A stretch of 64,000 nucleotides of DNA from JAGLOK01 sp963675575. Lineage in GTDB: Bacteria > Bacillota > Clostridia > Christensenellales > UMGS416. Below are positions 8,509 to 17,894 of the stretch, in pieces. The notes beneath the pieces were generated by a model. The model saw only the letters and a program-made list of their open reading frames with translations, made no database searches and had not been told where the DNA came from. Position 1 is the stretch's first letter. The number at the start of each line of letters is the position of its first letter. The stretch is from assembly GCA_963675575.1 (NCBI GenBank), contig OY776378.1, positions 2,790,001 to 2,854,000 on the forward strand, written 5' to 3'. The translations under genes and the position numbers were made by a program.

Positions 8509-8942
8509 TGAGAATTTCAACGCGGGGAAAATACGCTCTTGAAGCTTTGGTTTTTTTGGGTTATGAGCAAAAAGCCGATAGTCCCGTAAGCCTTGGCTAT
8601 ATTAGCGAAAAAACTCAAATATCCGAAGGTTATTTGGAGCAGCTTTTCAGATTCATCAAAAAGAGCGGCATTGTAGTCAGCCAAAAAGGTAAATGCGGTG
8701 GATATCTGCTTGCAAAACCCGCAGATAAAATAACTATATACGATATTTTAATCAGTGCGGAAGGCCCGCTTTCTCTTGTCAGATGCGCCGATTCTGAATA
8801 TTGCAAAAGACAGGATAAATGCCTCACCCACAAAGTTTGGGAAAGCGCATATGGGAAAATTACTAAAACTCTAAACAGTATCACACTTGATGATCTTATT
8901 TGTGATTACCAACTTAAATTAAAAAAGGCGAAGATATCATGA
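8508..8942 (+). CDS. Rrf2-family regulator with an IscR-type Fe-S cluster ligand set
   Basis: A 144-residue Rrf2 protein with the N-terminal RISTRGKYALEAL winged helix. Cys93, Cys99 and Cys105 have C-x5-C-x5-C spacing, and His108 sits in CLTH. These correspond to Cys92, Cys98, Cys104 and His107 of E. coli IscR, the [2Fe-2S] ligands, so cluster binding is likely. It overlaps cysK and the next Rrf2 gene (ATGA), and the operon has no isc or suf genes. Probable role: tie sulfur amino-acid synthesis to Fe-S or redox status. The targets are inference. Confidence 0.88.
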   Translation: MRISTRGKYALEALVFLGYEQKADSPVSLGYISEKTQISEGYLEQLFRFIKKSGIVVSQKGKCGGYLLAKPADKITIYDILISAEGPLSLVRCADSEYCKRQDKCLTHKVWESAYGKITKTLNSITLDDLICDYQLKLKKAKIS

Positions 8943-9343
8943 AGCTTTCAACGCGAGGAAGATATGGGCTGAGAATGCTTGTTGACTTAAGCCAGCAAGG
9001 AGCTCAGGTGGTGACGCTAAAAAGCATAGCCGTGCGTCAAGAGCTGTCAGTAAACTATCTTGAACAGGTTGCAAAGGATTTAAAGAGATCAGGCTATATC
9101 CGTTCTCAAAAAGGACCTCAAGGAGGCTATTTATTGGCTTTAGAACCAAAGGATATCGTGATAGGCGACGTGTTGAGAATTCTCGAGGGAGATTTGCTGC
9201 TTACCGACAAAAACCATGGAAAAGAAACCCTACTTCAGCAATGCGTAAGGGAAAATGTTTATGATCCTCTAAACACTGCTGTAGCGCATTTTTTTGATTC
9301 ATTAACATTAAGCGACATCATAGCGGGCAAAAGGCTGTCTTAA
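8939..9343 (+). CDS. Rrf2-family regulator, CymR-like
   Basis: A 134-residue Rrf2 protein beginning MKLSTRGRYGLRMLVDL, with the wing motif SQKGPQGGYLLA. The cluster-ligand region is degenerate: only one cysteine (LLQQC) remains, so it should not hold an Fe-S cluster. CymR proteins, the cysteine-metabolism repressors of Bacillota, share this feature. Its start overlaps the previous gene's stop by four bases. Ending a cysK operon, it is a good candidate for cysteine-responsive autoregulation. Direct DNA targets cannot be read from the sequence. Confidence 0.88.
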   Translation: MKLSTRGRYGLRMLVDLSQQGAQVVTLKSIAVRQELSVNYLEQVAKDLKRSGYIRSQKGPQGGYLLALEPKDIVIGDVLRILEGDLLLTDKNHGKETLLQQCVRENVYDPLNTAVAHFFDSLTLSDIIAGKRLS

Positions 9344-9445
9344 AAAAATATTGTGCATATCCTGCTTTATCGGTCTTGTTTTCGTAATATTTAAATGATA
9401 AACTTTTGTTTCAAAGAAATAATAAAAAAAAGAAAAGATATATAA

Positions 9446-12400
9446 ATGGGAAAAGAAATCTGCCTTGGAATCGATGTGGGCTCTACAACAGTTAAAATAG
9501 CCGCACTTGATGAGAATAATAAACTAATATACCAAAAATATATGCGCCACTATTCGGATCTTTACACATCCGTGGAGGCCGTCCTTCTGGATGCGTTAGA
9601 ATCTCTGGGCGATGCTAAAATAAAAGTCGCCTGCACAGGCTCGGGTGGCTTGGGGGTATCTCAAAAGCTTAGCATTCCTTTTGTTCAGGAAGTTATCGCC
9701 GCGGCTAAAACCGTGCGCACTTTCATTCCCCAAACCGATGTCGCAATAGAACTTGGCGGCGAAGACGCTAAAATCACATATTTTTCAGGAACAGTTGAGC
9801 AGCGCATGAACGGCACCTGCGCGGGTGGCACAGGCGCGTTTATCGACCAAATGGCGACTCTCATGGGCACTGACGCCGCGGGAATTAATACGCTTGCCGA
9901 AAAACATAAAGTTATCTATCCCATAGCCGCGCGCTGCGGAGTGTTCGCAAAAAGTGATATTCAGCCTCTTTTAAACGAAGGGGCTTCACGCGAAGATATC
10001 TCCGCATCTATTTTTCAGGCTGTAGTCAACCAGACAATCGGCGGGCTCGCCTGCGGGCGGCCCATTCGCGGCAACGTGGCATATCTCGGAGGCCCGCTAT
10101 CATTTATGCCTGAGCTTCGCAAGCTTTTTTCAAAAACTTTGCATCTTGAACCAGAACAGATTTTCGAGCCGAAAAACGCGAAAATGTATGTGGCAATGGG
10201 CTGTGCGATGATGGCGAGCGGCGAAACCACAAGCCTTGAAATTCTTCATAAAAAATGGCAGCACGAAAAACAATTCGGAGAGCAAAGCTTTTCTCTTCAA
10301 AGCCTGGATGTTCTCTTTGAGGACGAAGAAGATTATGCAGAGTTTAAAGAGCGCCACGATAAAGCGACAGTTATAAGAGGCAATCTTTCCGAATATCAGG
10401 GAAATTGCTTTTTGGGCATAGATGCCGGAAGCACGACCACTAAGCTGGTCTTGCTGGGAGAGAGCGGAGAAATTTTAACCGATTATTATTCGCAAAACAA
10501 AGGCAATCCGCTAAAAGTTATGACAGGCTTTTTAAAAGATTTATATAAATCCCTGCCCAGCACAGCTACCATCGCCTATTCATGCGTCACAGGATATGGG
10601 GAAGCTCTCATACAGTCGGCTTTCGGCGTGGATGTGGGCGAAGTCGAAACGGTGGCGCATTTCACCGCGGCTTCATATTTTGACCCCGAGGTGGAGTTTT
10701 TATTGGACATTGGCGGCCAGGATATGAAGTGCATCACGATAAAAGACGGCATAATAAATCAGGTCATCTTAAACGAAGCCTGTTCGTCCGGCTGCGGCTC
10801 TTTTATAGAATCCCTTTCAAAATCAATGGAGCTTGAGGTTCATGAGTTTGCCCAAAAAGCTCTTTTTTCCAAAAACCCGATGGATTTGGGAACCCGATGC
10901 ACCGTATTTATGAATTCACGAATAAAGCAGGTGCAAAAAGAAGGCGCGAATGTGAGCGACATTTCCGCCGGGCTGTCATATTCAGTTATCAAAAACGCTC
11001 TTTACAAAGTAATAAAGCTAAGAAATCCTGAAACCTTGGGCGGACATATTGTCGTTCAGGGCGGCACTTTCTTAAATGACGCTGTTCTTCGAGCCACAGA
11101 GAAAATAACGGGACGTGAAGTTGTGCGCCCACAAATAGCTGGGCTAATGGGAGCTTTTGGAGCTGCGCTTATAGCCCGGGAGAATTATGACATAAGCAAG
11201 ACAACCACCCTGTGTGACACCAAATCTTTAGACGAATTCACCGTAAAGAAAACCAATACACGATGCAAAGGTTGCGAAAACTCGTGTTTGCTTACTATAA
11301 ATACCTTTAACAATGGACATCGCCATCTATCGGGTAACAAATGTGAAAAAGGCGCGGGAGTGGCAAATATAAATAAATTTAACCTGCCCAATCTCTTCGG
11401 CTTCAAAAACAGTTTGCTTTTTAACTATACCTCTCTGGATGAAAATGACGCGCCAAGAGGAACTGTCGGTATACCCCGCGGTCTTAACATGTTTGAAAAC
11501 TATCCACTATGGCACACTTTTTTCACAGAGTTGGGATACAGCGTGGTGTTATCGGCGCAATCCAGCAAAACAGTTTATGAAAAGGGATTAGAGTCCATAC
11601 CATCAGAATCCGAATGCTATCCTGCAAAGCTTATGCACGGTCACATTATGGACCTAATAGAAAAGCAAGTGGATTTTATCTTTTATCCATGCATACCTTA
11701 TGACGCAAAAGAATACGACACAGTCGACAATCATTATAACTGCCCTATCGTCGCGTCATATGCGGAAAACATAAAAAACAATATGGAGCCCATCCGAGAC
11801 GGAACAATGCCTTTCATGCGTCCGTTTTTGACATTACACGACACAAAGGTTTTAAGCTCGCAACTTGCGGAGGCTTTTAATCCAAAAGGAATCTCTAAAA
11901 AAGAAATCCGGCACGCGGTGAAAAAAGCCGAGGCTGAGCTTATAAAATTTAGAAAAGCAATCAAAAACGAAGGCGAGCGGGTGCTGGCTGAAATCAAATC
12001 AGGCAAATATCCCGGCATAGTTCTCGCCGGCCGGCCCTATCACGTTGACCACGAGATACACCATGGCATTCCCTCCATCATAAATCAGCTGGGCTTTGCA
12101 GTCCTTACGGAGGATTCTATCTCACATCTCGACACGGACTATAAACGCTTGAGAATACTTGACCAATGGGTCTATCACTCAAGGCTGTATGCCGCAGCAA
12201 ACGTAGTCGGGGAAACCGATAATCTTGAGCTTGTTCAGTTAAATTCTTTCGGATGCGGTCTTGACGCAATCACCACAGATCAGGTTGAGGAAATACTAAA
12301 AGCATATAATAAGACTTATACAGTTATAAAAATTGACGAGGTAAGCAACCTCGGCGCGGCAAAAATACGCCTGCGATCTCTAAAAGCGGCTCTTAGTGAA

Positions 12401-13693
12401 AGAAAGCAAAATAATAATGCAGCAGATTTACCCAAGTCCAGATACGAGGCGTATAAACCCGCGATGTTTAATCAAGAGATGAAAGAAAAGTATACTATCA
12501 TCGCGCCTCAAATGTCTCCGATTCACTTTTCCCTCTTGGAGCATTCCTTTAAGGTGGGCGGATACAACCTCGAGATACTGCCCGAAGTTTCAAGAAACGC
12601 AAAAGAGCTTGGGCTTAAATACGTAAACAACGACGCATGTTATCCCGCCATAATAGTAATTGGTCAGCTGATGGAGGCAATAGATTCGGGTAAATATGAT
12701 TTAAATAAATTAGCCGTTATGATGTCACAAACAGGCGGGGCATGCCGCGCGTCAAACTACCTCTCTCTTCTTCGCAAGGCGCTTGCCGACCGCGGCCTTT
12801 CTCATGTCCCGGCAATATCTTTGAGTGCGGGTTTAGAAAAACATCCGGGGTTTAAAATCCGCCCTAAAATGCTTATAAGCGCGGTGTTTTCACTTTTATA
12901 CGGTGATCTTTTTAACCGCTTGGTTCTGAGAACCCGTCCATACGAAAAGGTTAAAGGCGCTGTAAACGCGCTTCATAAAAAATGGGAAAAAATCGCAATA
13001 AAGAATTTATATAACGTAAAATTCGGCGAATTCAGACGAAACGTCAAAAAAATAATCCATGACTTTGACCATATACCTTTAATAGGCGAAAGAAAACCTC
13101 GCGTCGGTGTTGTCGGAGAAATCCTCGTAAAATTCCATCCCGGCGGAAACAATGAGCTCGTAGCTCTGTTGGAAACTTTGGGAGCTGAAGCCGCTGTACC
13201 TGATTTATATGACTTTTTGCTTTATTCTACATGCTCAAAAGAATATCAATTCTCACGCATGATGCCATCGAAAATCAAAAGCGTTCAATTCAATATGCTT
13301 ATTGATTTCATGGAATGGCTAAGAAGGCCTATTGCTAAGGAGCTTGAAAAAACCGATAAGTTTGACAGCATTACATCAATCCGCGAAATAGCCGAAGGCG
13401 CAAAGCCTTTCCTTTCCATGGGAAACCGTGCCGGCGAAGGCTGGTTTTTAACAGGAGAAATGGTGGAGCTTATTGAACATGGCGTTGAAAATATAGTTTG
13501 CACTCAGCCCTTTGCCTGCCTGCCCAACCACATCGTGGGCAAGGGCACAGTCAGAACGCTAAGGGACACTTATCCCCACTCAAACATCGTTCCCATTGAC
13601 TATGACCCCGGTGACACTAACGTCAACCAAATAAATAGGATAGAGCTGATGTTGTCTGTAGCTCGTGAACGAGAGCTGTTTAAGCAGGGTTAA
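9446..13693 (+). CDS. Double-module acyl-CoA dehydratase activase-like protein
   Basis: A 1415-residue protein. Two ASKHA ATPase modules of the BadF/HgdC type occur in tandem, with GIDVGSTTVK at residues 8-17 and GIDAGSTTTK near 323. Module 1 keeps Cys125 (NGTCAGGTG) and Cys164 (ARCGVF), matching the two cysteines that hold the bridging [4Fe-4S] cluster of HgdC. Module 2 has the equivalents NEACSSGCGS and GTRCTVF. A TRCKGCENSC motif and a long DUF2229-type C-terminal half follow. Related large proteins are widespread in Clostridia with unknown substrates. They are thought to couple ATP hydrolysis to low-potential electron transfer. No dehydratase subunits are adjacent. Confidence 0.9.
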   Translation: MGKEICLGIDVGSTTVKIAALDENNKLIYQKYMRHYSDLYTSVEAVLLDALESLGDAKIKVACTGSGGLGVSQKLSIPFVQEVIAAAKTVRTFIPQTDVAIELGGEDAKITYFSGTVEQRMNGTCAGGTGAFIDQMATLMGTDAAGINTLAEKHKVIYPIAARCGVFAKSDIQPLLNEGASREDISASIFQAVVNQTIGGLACGRPIRGNVAYLGGPLSFMPELRKLFSKTLHLEPEQIFEPKNAKMYVAMGCAMMASGETTSLEILHKKWQHEKQFGEQSFSLQSLDVLFEDEEDYAEFKERHDKATVIRGNLSEYQGNCFLGIDAGSTTTKLVLLGESGEILTDYYSQNKGNPLKVMTGFLKDLYKSLPSTATIAYSCVTGYGEALIQSAFGVDVGEVETVAHFTAASYFDPEVEFLLDIGGQDMKCITIKDGIINQVILNEACSSGCGSFIESLSKSMELEVHEFAQKALFSKNPMDLGTRCTVFMNSRIKQVQKEGANVSDISAGLSYSVIKNALYKVIKLRNPETLGGHIVVQGGTFLNDAVLRATEKITGREVVRPQIAGLMGAFGAALIARENYDISKTTTLCDTKSLDEFTVKKTNTRCKGCENSCLLTINTFNNGHRHLSGNKCEKGAGVANINKFNLPNLFGFKNSLLFNYTSLDENDAPRGTVGIPRGLNMFENYPLWHTFFTELGYSVVLSAQSSKTVYEKGLESIPSESECYPAKLMHGHIMDLIEKQVDFIFYPCIPYDAKEYDTVDNHYNCPIVASYAENIKNNMEPIRDGTMPFMRPFLTLHDTKVLSSQLAEAFNPKGISKKEIRHAVKKAEAELIKFRKAIKNEGERVLAEIKSGKYPGIVLAGRPYHVDHEIHHGIPSIINQLGFAVLTEDSISHLDTDYKRLRILDQWVYHSRLYAAANVVGETDNLELVQLNSFGCGLDAITTDQVEEILKAYNKTYTVIKIDEVSNLGAAKIRLRSLKAALSERKQNNNAADLPKSRYEAYKPAMFNQEMKEKYTIIAPQMSPIHFSLLEHSFKVGGYNLEILPEVSRNAKELGLKYVNNDACYPAIIVIGQLMEAIDSGKYDLNKLAVMMSQTGGACRASNYLSLLRKALADRGLSHVPAISLSAGLEKHPGFKIRPKMLISAVFSLLYGDLFNRLVLRTRPYEKVKGAVNALHKKWEKIAIKNLYNVKFGEFRRNVKKIIHDFDHIPLIGERKPRVGVVGEILVKFHPGGNNELVALLETLGAEAAVPDLYDFLLYSTCSKEYQFSRMMPSKIKSVQFNMLIDFMEWLRRPIAKELEKTDKFDSITSIREIAEGAKPFLSMGNRAGEGWFLTGEMVELIEHGVENIVCTQPFACLPNHIVGKGTVRTLRDTYPHSNIVPIDYDPGDTNVNQINRIELMLSVARERELFKQG

Positions 13694-13785
13694 TACTCTT
13701 TTACTTAGTTTACTAAAACAAATTACACAATAAAGTGAAATGACTAAGATTTCCGCAACAACGATGAAAAGTAAAAGGAGACTAA

Positions 13786-14982
13786 ATGCTGATAGAAAAC
13801 AGCAGCTTGTCGAGAACCACTCTATTTGGCAAAACTGTTCTTTTAACAGGCGCAGGCGGCGGTATTGGGTATGAAGCAGCACGTGCTTTGGCTTGGCTTG
13901 GCGCAAAGGTTATCATCGCTGATATAGATAGAACTAAAGGTGAAAATGCGGAGCATAAAATCAATCAAGAAACGGGTGCAATTCAGGCAATATATTATGA
14001 AATTGATTTATCCGATGATGAGCAGGTTGAAGAGCTTGTTCGCCATATAAATGATAAATATGGATTTATCGATGTTGTATTTAATAATGCGACAATGGCA
14101 GCTATGGGAGCGGTTGAGCAAGTTTCAATATCTACCTGGGATAAGAGTTATGCAATTAATTTTAGAGCCCCTCTATTATTGATACAAAAATTTCTACCTG
14201 AAATGAAGAAAAAAAACGAAGGGACAATTGTGTTTGTACCGTCATCAGGAGCTGCCCCATATATGGGCGCTTATGAAGTGTTTAAAACGGCTCAAGTCGA
14301 ATTGTGCAACACTTTGGCCGGTGAATTGGAAAATACAAATATCAATGTATTTTCTATTGGCCCGGGCTTAGTAAAGACCGATACTGCAATAGAAGGCATT
14401 AAAACTATATCCTCACTTATGGGAATAACAACAACAGAGTTTTACAAAATGAACGAAGCTCATATGTTAGATGTTGAAGAAGCTGGTACTGGCTTTGCTT
14501 TATCGGTGGTGTTTGCAAAAAAGTATAACGGGCAAGAAATAGGCTCCATACAAGCATTGATAGATGCGGATATTATTAAGAAACCCGCGCCAGATAAAAA
14601 AAAAGAATTTTCGGGAAAAGATAAAGCGTATCTAACATCCCTTGTAACAGAATCAGTAATAGTTTATTTAGAGCAGTATAATGGTTGGCTGGGCAGAAAT
14701 GTTTTTGAGCGTCAGTGGATACTTAGAGATTTCAAAAAAACCGTTGGTTATTCAGCTGAACAGTTTAAAGGTAAAATACAAAGGTTACAAAGAATTATAA
14801 ACAAACAATCTTTGGAAGAATTATCTTATTATAAGGAAGATTTGGAAAAGTTAAAAGCATACTATCAACATCAGGGTAAGCTTTTGCATGGTTTCGAGAA
14901 GGATCCTCAAAAGCTTAAAATTAATTCAGATATTCTAAAAGGGTGGGTAGATGATATTCAATCCATTTGCGATTTGATATAA
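13786..14982 (+). CDS. SDR-family NAD(P)-dependent oxidoreductase with C-terminal extension
   Basis: A 398-residue protein. The N-terminal 250 residues are a classical SDR: TGAGGGIGYEAARAL cofactor loop, acidic DID after beta-2, NNAT, and the catalytic Ser plus Tyr-x3-Lys (AYEVFK). About 130 lysine-rich residues follow with no match I recognise. GGAG precedes the ATG. The upstream gap holds a short palindrome TTAGT-TT-ACTAA (13705-13716), a possible operator. Codon use is more AT-rich than in the upstream activase, and the gene lies between the intact activase end and a diverged copy of that end, so it probably arrived by recombination. Substrate unknown. Confidence 0.82.
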   Translation: MLIENSSLSRTTLFGKTVLLTGAGGGIGYEAARALAWLGAKVIIADIDRTKGENAEHKINQETGAIQAIYYEIDLSDDEQVEELVRHINDKYGFIDVVFNNATMAAMGAVEQVSISTWDKSYAINFRAPLLLIQKFLPEMKKKNEGTIVFVPSSGAAPYMGAYEVFKTAQVELCNTLAGELENTNINVFSIGPGLVKTDTAIEGIKTISSLMGITTTEFYKMNEAHMLDVEEAGTGFALSVVFAKKYNGQEIGSIQALIDADIIKKPAPDKKKEFSGKDKAYLTSLVTESVIVYLEQYNGWLGRNVFERQWILRDFKKTVGYSAEQFKGKIQRLQRIINKQSLEELSYYKEDLEKLKAYYQHQGKLLHGFEKDPQKLKINSDILKGWVDDIQSICDLI

Positions 14983-15067
14983 CTAAAATCATGAGCATAA
15001 TTGGCAGTAATTCAGACATGACTTAACCTTCACACTATCTATATAATTATCAGATAATGCTTAATTG

Positions 15068-15129
15068 TTTTTTTGTTGCTTATAATGCAATTGCTCGCTA
15101 TATATTGTATGAAAATAGCAGTAAAACAT
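15068..15129 (+). repeat. Duplicated upstream region, copy 1
   Basis: About 62 bases that recur at 16048-16108 with roughly 80 percent identity. Both copies hold the palindrome GCAATTGC and end in GCAGTAAAACAT. In this copy the sequence then runs straight into a fragment of the activase 3' end. The sequence looks like a promoter or operator region of a regulator gene. Confidence 0.6.
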
Positions 15130-15244
15130 TGTTCCTATAGACTACGCCCCGGTGACACAAACGTAAACCAAATTAACAGGATAGAACTGATTCTGTCTGT
15201 AGCTCGTGAACGAGAGCTGTTTAAGCAGGGGTAATACTCTTTCA
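15124..15244 (+). pseudogene. Frameshifted remnant of the activase 3' end
   Basis: This stretch copies 13582-13704, the last 37 codons and the stop of the activase gene, with scattered substitutions and one deleted base (GACTATGACCC reads GACTACGCCC). Almost all substitutions fall at third codon positions, so the source was a functional diverged allele rather than a decayed local duplicate. No upstream part of the gene is present. The left junction shares AAACAT with the preceding repeat, a microhomology join. Confidence 0.85.
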
Positions 15245-15250
15245 CAAATA

Positions 15251-15976
15251 TTATGATGATCTAGTAAAAATGGCAATTAAATTATAGTCTAGTATAGGCA
15301 TTAACTTATTATCCATCTTGCTTTTGCTATTTTCAAAGCGACTATAGATAACAGGCTTTATCTTATTAATCAAGATTCCAAGGCTTAGCGCGCTGATAAT
15401 GGTACCAATACCCACATGAACAAAATTGTGCAGTACAAAGTATGATAAAATCGACGCTATCACAACAGAGGCTACGTCAAGTATCAATTTAGATTTTCCT
15501 ACTGGTATTTTGTATCTTTTGTGCAATTCATTCATAAAATACAAATCCGGTATAGGCGGATACTCACTAAGCAGCAAAAAGCAAACACCGGTAGACATAA
15601 ATACGCACGATACCAAAATTATTATTAAACGAACAATTAGCCCACTTGGTATAATTGATGATATTAAAATTTCAAACATATCAATCATTAACCCCAGTAT
15701 AATAACCGTCGCAAATGATAAAATATGGGACACTTTTATTTTCTTGCTTACAATTATCGCTGCGATTATAAATAATATCTGCAGGATTGTTATCCATCTG
15801 CCTGCTGTAGAAAAGTTTACCACTTCATATAAAGTTACAGGAAGAGATGATGTAGGTGACATTCCCAGCTTCACAGTCAGCATTGTAGACATCCCGAAAG
15901 ATATCATTGCGAGTCCTATGGCAAAGTTTAGTATGTTTGGCAATGCAATTTTCTTTTTATCAATATTCTGATTCAT
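15251..15976 (-). CDS. YczE/YitT-like integral membrane protein (DUF6198 type)
   Basis: A 241-residue membrane protein with about five or six hydrophobic helices. The early GMSTMLTVKLGMSPTSSLP block and a late LGIGTxI-like segment (HVGIGTIISALSLG) are typical of YczE/DUF6198 proteins, whose function is unknown. The stop lies just outside the activase remnant, so the last dozen or so residues may have been altered by the rearrangement. The ATG is preceded by a weak GGAGA. It stands alone on the minus strand. Confidence 0.7.
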   Translation of the reverse strand: MNQNIDKKKIALPNILNFAIGLAMISFGMSTMLTVKLGMSPTSSLPVTLYEVVNFSTAGRWITILQILFIIAAIIVSKKIKVSHILSFATVIILGLMIDMFEILISSIIPSGLIVRLIIILVSCVFMSTGVCFLLLSEYPPIPDLYFMNELHKRYKIPVGKSKLILDVASVVIASILSYFVLHNFVHVGIGTIISALSLGILINKIKPVIYSRFENSKSKMDNKLMPILDYNLIAIFTRSS

Positions 15977-16047
15977 TTATATCTCCAAATTACAAGAGGA
16001 ATTTTAGCAGTTACTCTTAAAGTACTAGTATTTTAACATCATTTTAC

Positions 16048-16108
16048 TTTTTTGTTACTTATAACGCAATTGCTTGCTTTGTATTGTAGAAAAATAGCAG
16101 TAAAACAT
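16048..16108 (+). repeat. Duplicated upstream region, copy 2
   Basis: Second copy of the region at 15068-15129, again with GCAATTGC and GCAGTAAAACAT. Here it sits just before a ribosome site GAGGTAAAGAT and a 22-codon truncated ORF. This order suggests it is the original promoter region of a regulator gene now lost. The rest of the 306-base gap (15977-16281) shows nothing further I can identify. Confidence 0.6.
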
Positions 16109-16128
16109 ATTTGCATAGAGGTAAAGAT

Positions 16129-16194
16129 ATGGCACAAATAAAGGGTTATACTCAAGAAAAGCTTAAAATTCATACAACAATCCAGACAAAGTGA
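16129..16194 (+). pseudogene. 22-codon ORF, probable remnant of a lost gene
   Basis: An ATG with GAGGTAAAGAT upstream opens 22 codons and stops at TGA. The good start signals, the short frame and the duplicated promoter-like region before it suggest the 5' stub of a deleted gene. The peptide is too short to assign to a family. Confidence 0.35.
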
Positions 16195-16281
16195 TAGTTC
16201 ATTTCAGAGCAAAGTCAAATTTAAGATGCTATTTTTTGCCGACCCTGTTAGGCCTTTGATACTCTGTTTAGTTCAAACTGC

Positions 16282-16617
16282 CTATTGCCATTTGATCACC
16301 ATATCATAATACTCATATAATTTTTGTACACCATTTTCCAGAATATAATAATGACCAATGTAAGGGATTAACAGAACCATTAAAAATCCAGCTAATAAAA
16401 AAGTTAGAATACCCGGCCACACCAAACAGCTCAAAATAGAAAACAATGTAAATATAGCAATTGTTATCATTACAATTAAATGAACTAACCGTTCATGTTG
16501 AAAGAAACCTATTTGCACCAACATTTCTGTACGAAAGGTATTCTTTTCTTTTTCAGACATATCTTTAATATTTATATCTTTAATAAATATTAAATAATTT
16601 TTTAATCTTTTTTTCAT
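16282..16617 (-). CDS. Small hypothetical membrane protein
   Basis: A 111-residue protein with a charged N-terminal 45 residues and two membrane helices (about 46-66 and 68-90). A tyrosine-rich tail, KLYEYYDMVIKW, follows. I do not recognise a family. The 191 bases between this gene and the next one upstream show no other feature. It is AT-rich like the surrounding rearranged stretch. Confidence 0.5.
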   Translation of the reverse strand: MKKRLKNYLIFIKDINIKDMSEKEKNTFRTEMLVQIGFFQHERLVHLIVMITIAIFTLFSILSCLVWPGILTFLLAGFLMVLLIPYIGHYYILENGVQKLYEYYDMVIKWQ

Positions 16618-16808
16618 AAGCTTGTTATTATTCGATGTATTTTTACAATATTGCTTTGAATAGAATTATATCATATTTGTTCTTTTTCCTTCAAATCAAA
16701 TATTTATCCACCAAACCCTTCAGCTAAATTGTAGCGATTGCCATTGGTTTGGCTTGACGTGAGTTTTATGAAAATCTACAAGTGTCCAAACAATATTCCA
16801 CAAAATAT

Positions 16809-17879
16809 TCAATGCACTCTAGTTTCCCCGCAATATCTTAGTAGCAATGTTTCATGCGGGTCATAGATTTCTTCTATGGCCGCCTCGATTCTTTGCCGAA
16901 ACTTTATTTTATCTTTTACTTCTAAATCAAGCATGACATCTTCCAACTCATTCGGTCCGAAGGTAAACCTGCCTGCAAGTATGCCGATAAATTCACCCCG
17001 TTTCATTATATAGTGCAGTGTTTTATAAGGAGCAGGATTAAATCGCGTTTTAAGCTCCAACTCATTTGAGCGCACCAGATAGTCGTTCAAATCAAGAATG
17101 AAAATATCATCCGGAATCTCTTTATCACTAGAGCGTATTTCCGCTAAATCTTCGGATAAAATATATCCCCGCTTATCCCCCGCGATAACCTCTGTTATTT
17201 TCTCTCTATCATTTAAATACTGCAAAGCCGCATTTATGTCCTTGTTTGCAAACTTGGTGAAAGATTTTACCATCTCTTCATCGAAGAATACGTTAAGGTA
17301 CGCAAATCGCAAAATCACTTCTTTAATCGCTTGCTCTTTTGTATATTTGTTTAAATCCGCATCGTAAAACTCGTCCTCTAAAATATACCACGCCCTGTCC
17401 CATTCATTGTCCACCTGATCTTCAAAAACAATGAACGTCTTTTGAAGTTTCTGCAGGGATGCGGAGATGTACTTTGAAAGAAGCCCCGTTATCTCCTTCA
17501 TCATCGCGATGTTCATCGCGCCTTCGTTACGCAGAGTTTCAAGCACGATAAAATCATTTTGTGTGAACTGCTTTATCTCTTTTTTGTACGCTGCCATGAA
17601 AAGCGCCAGTTCATCAGCATAAATATATCCCACGCTCCCTCCTCTGAATCGCCCCTTTATTATGGTTCGGTTGGCGCGGTTATAATCGTTTAGCATTTTG
17701 TCATCAATATCAAATCTATGCTGGATAAGCGGTGGCTCGCCAGGAGTAGTCCAAAAAAGCGTAGGAACGGGCGACATCAAGCGGAATAATTTTTCGTATT
17801 CCAAGTCAGAAGCACCTTCAATAAGATGCTGTCTTTTTAGCATTAAATATTTCGCTTTTGTTTTATTGATTTCAATCAT
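16809..17879 (-). CDS. AlkZ/YcaQ-like winged-helix DNA glycosylase family protein
   Basis: A 356-residue soluble protein. The opening NKTKAKYLMLKRQHL, followed by a YIYADELALFM segment and winged-helix-like repeats, resembles the HTH_42 family (AlkZ/YcaQ, interstrand crosslink glycosylases). However, I cannot identify the catalytic QxQ-type motif. The start overlaps a frame on the same strand ending in YWKAND by eight bases, suggesting it was once coupled to a gene whose front part is now missing. GGAAAG precedes the ATG. The assignment is tentative. Confidence 0.5.
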   Translation of the reverse strand: MIEINKTKAKYLMLKRQHLIEGASDLEYEKLFRLMSPVPTLFWTTPGEPPLIQHRFDIDDKMLNDYNRANRTIIKGRFRGGSVGYIYADELALFMAAYKKEIKQFTQNDFIVLETLRNEGAMNIAMMKEITGLLSKYISASLQKLQKTFIVFEDQVDNEWDRAWYILEDEFYDADLNKYTKEQAIKEVILRFAYLNVFFDEEMVKSFTKFANKDINAALQYLNDREKITEVIAGDKRGYILSEDLAEIRSSDKEIPDDIFILDLNDYLVRSNELELKTRFNPAPYKTLHYIMKRGEFIGILAGRFTFGPNELEDVMLDLEVKDKIKFRQRIEAAIEEIYDPHETLLLRYCGETRVH

Positions 17880-17894
17880 TTGCTTTCCAATATT

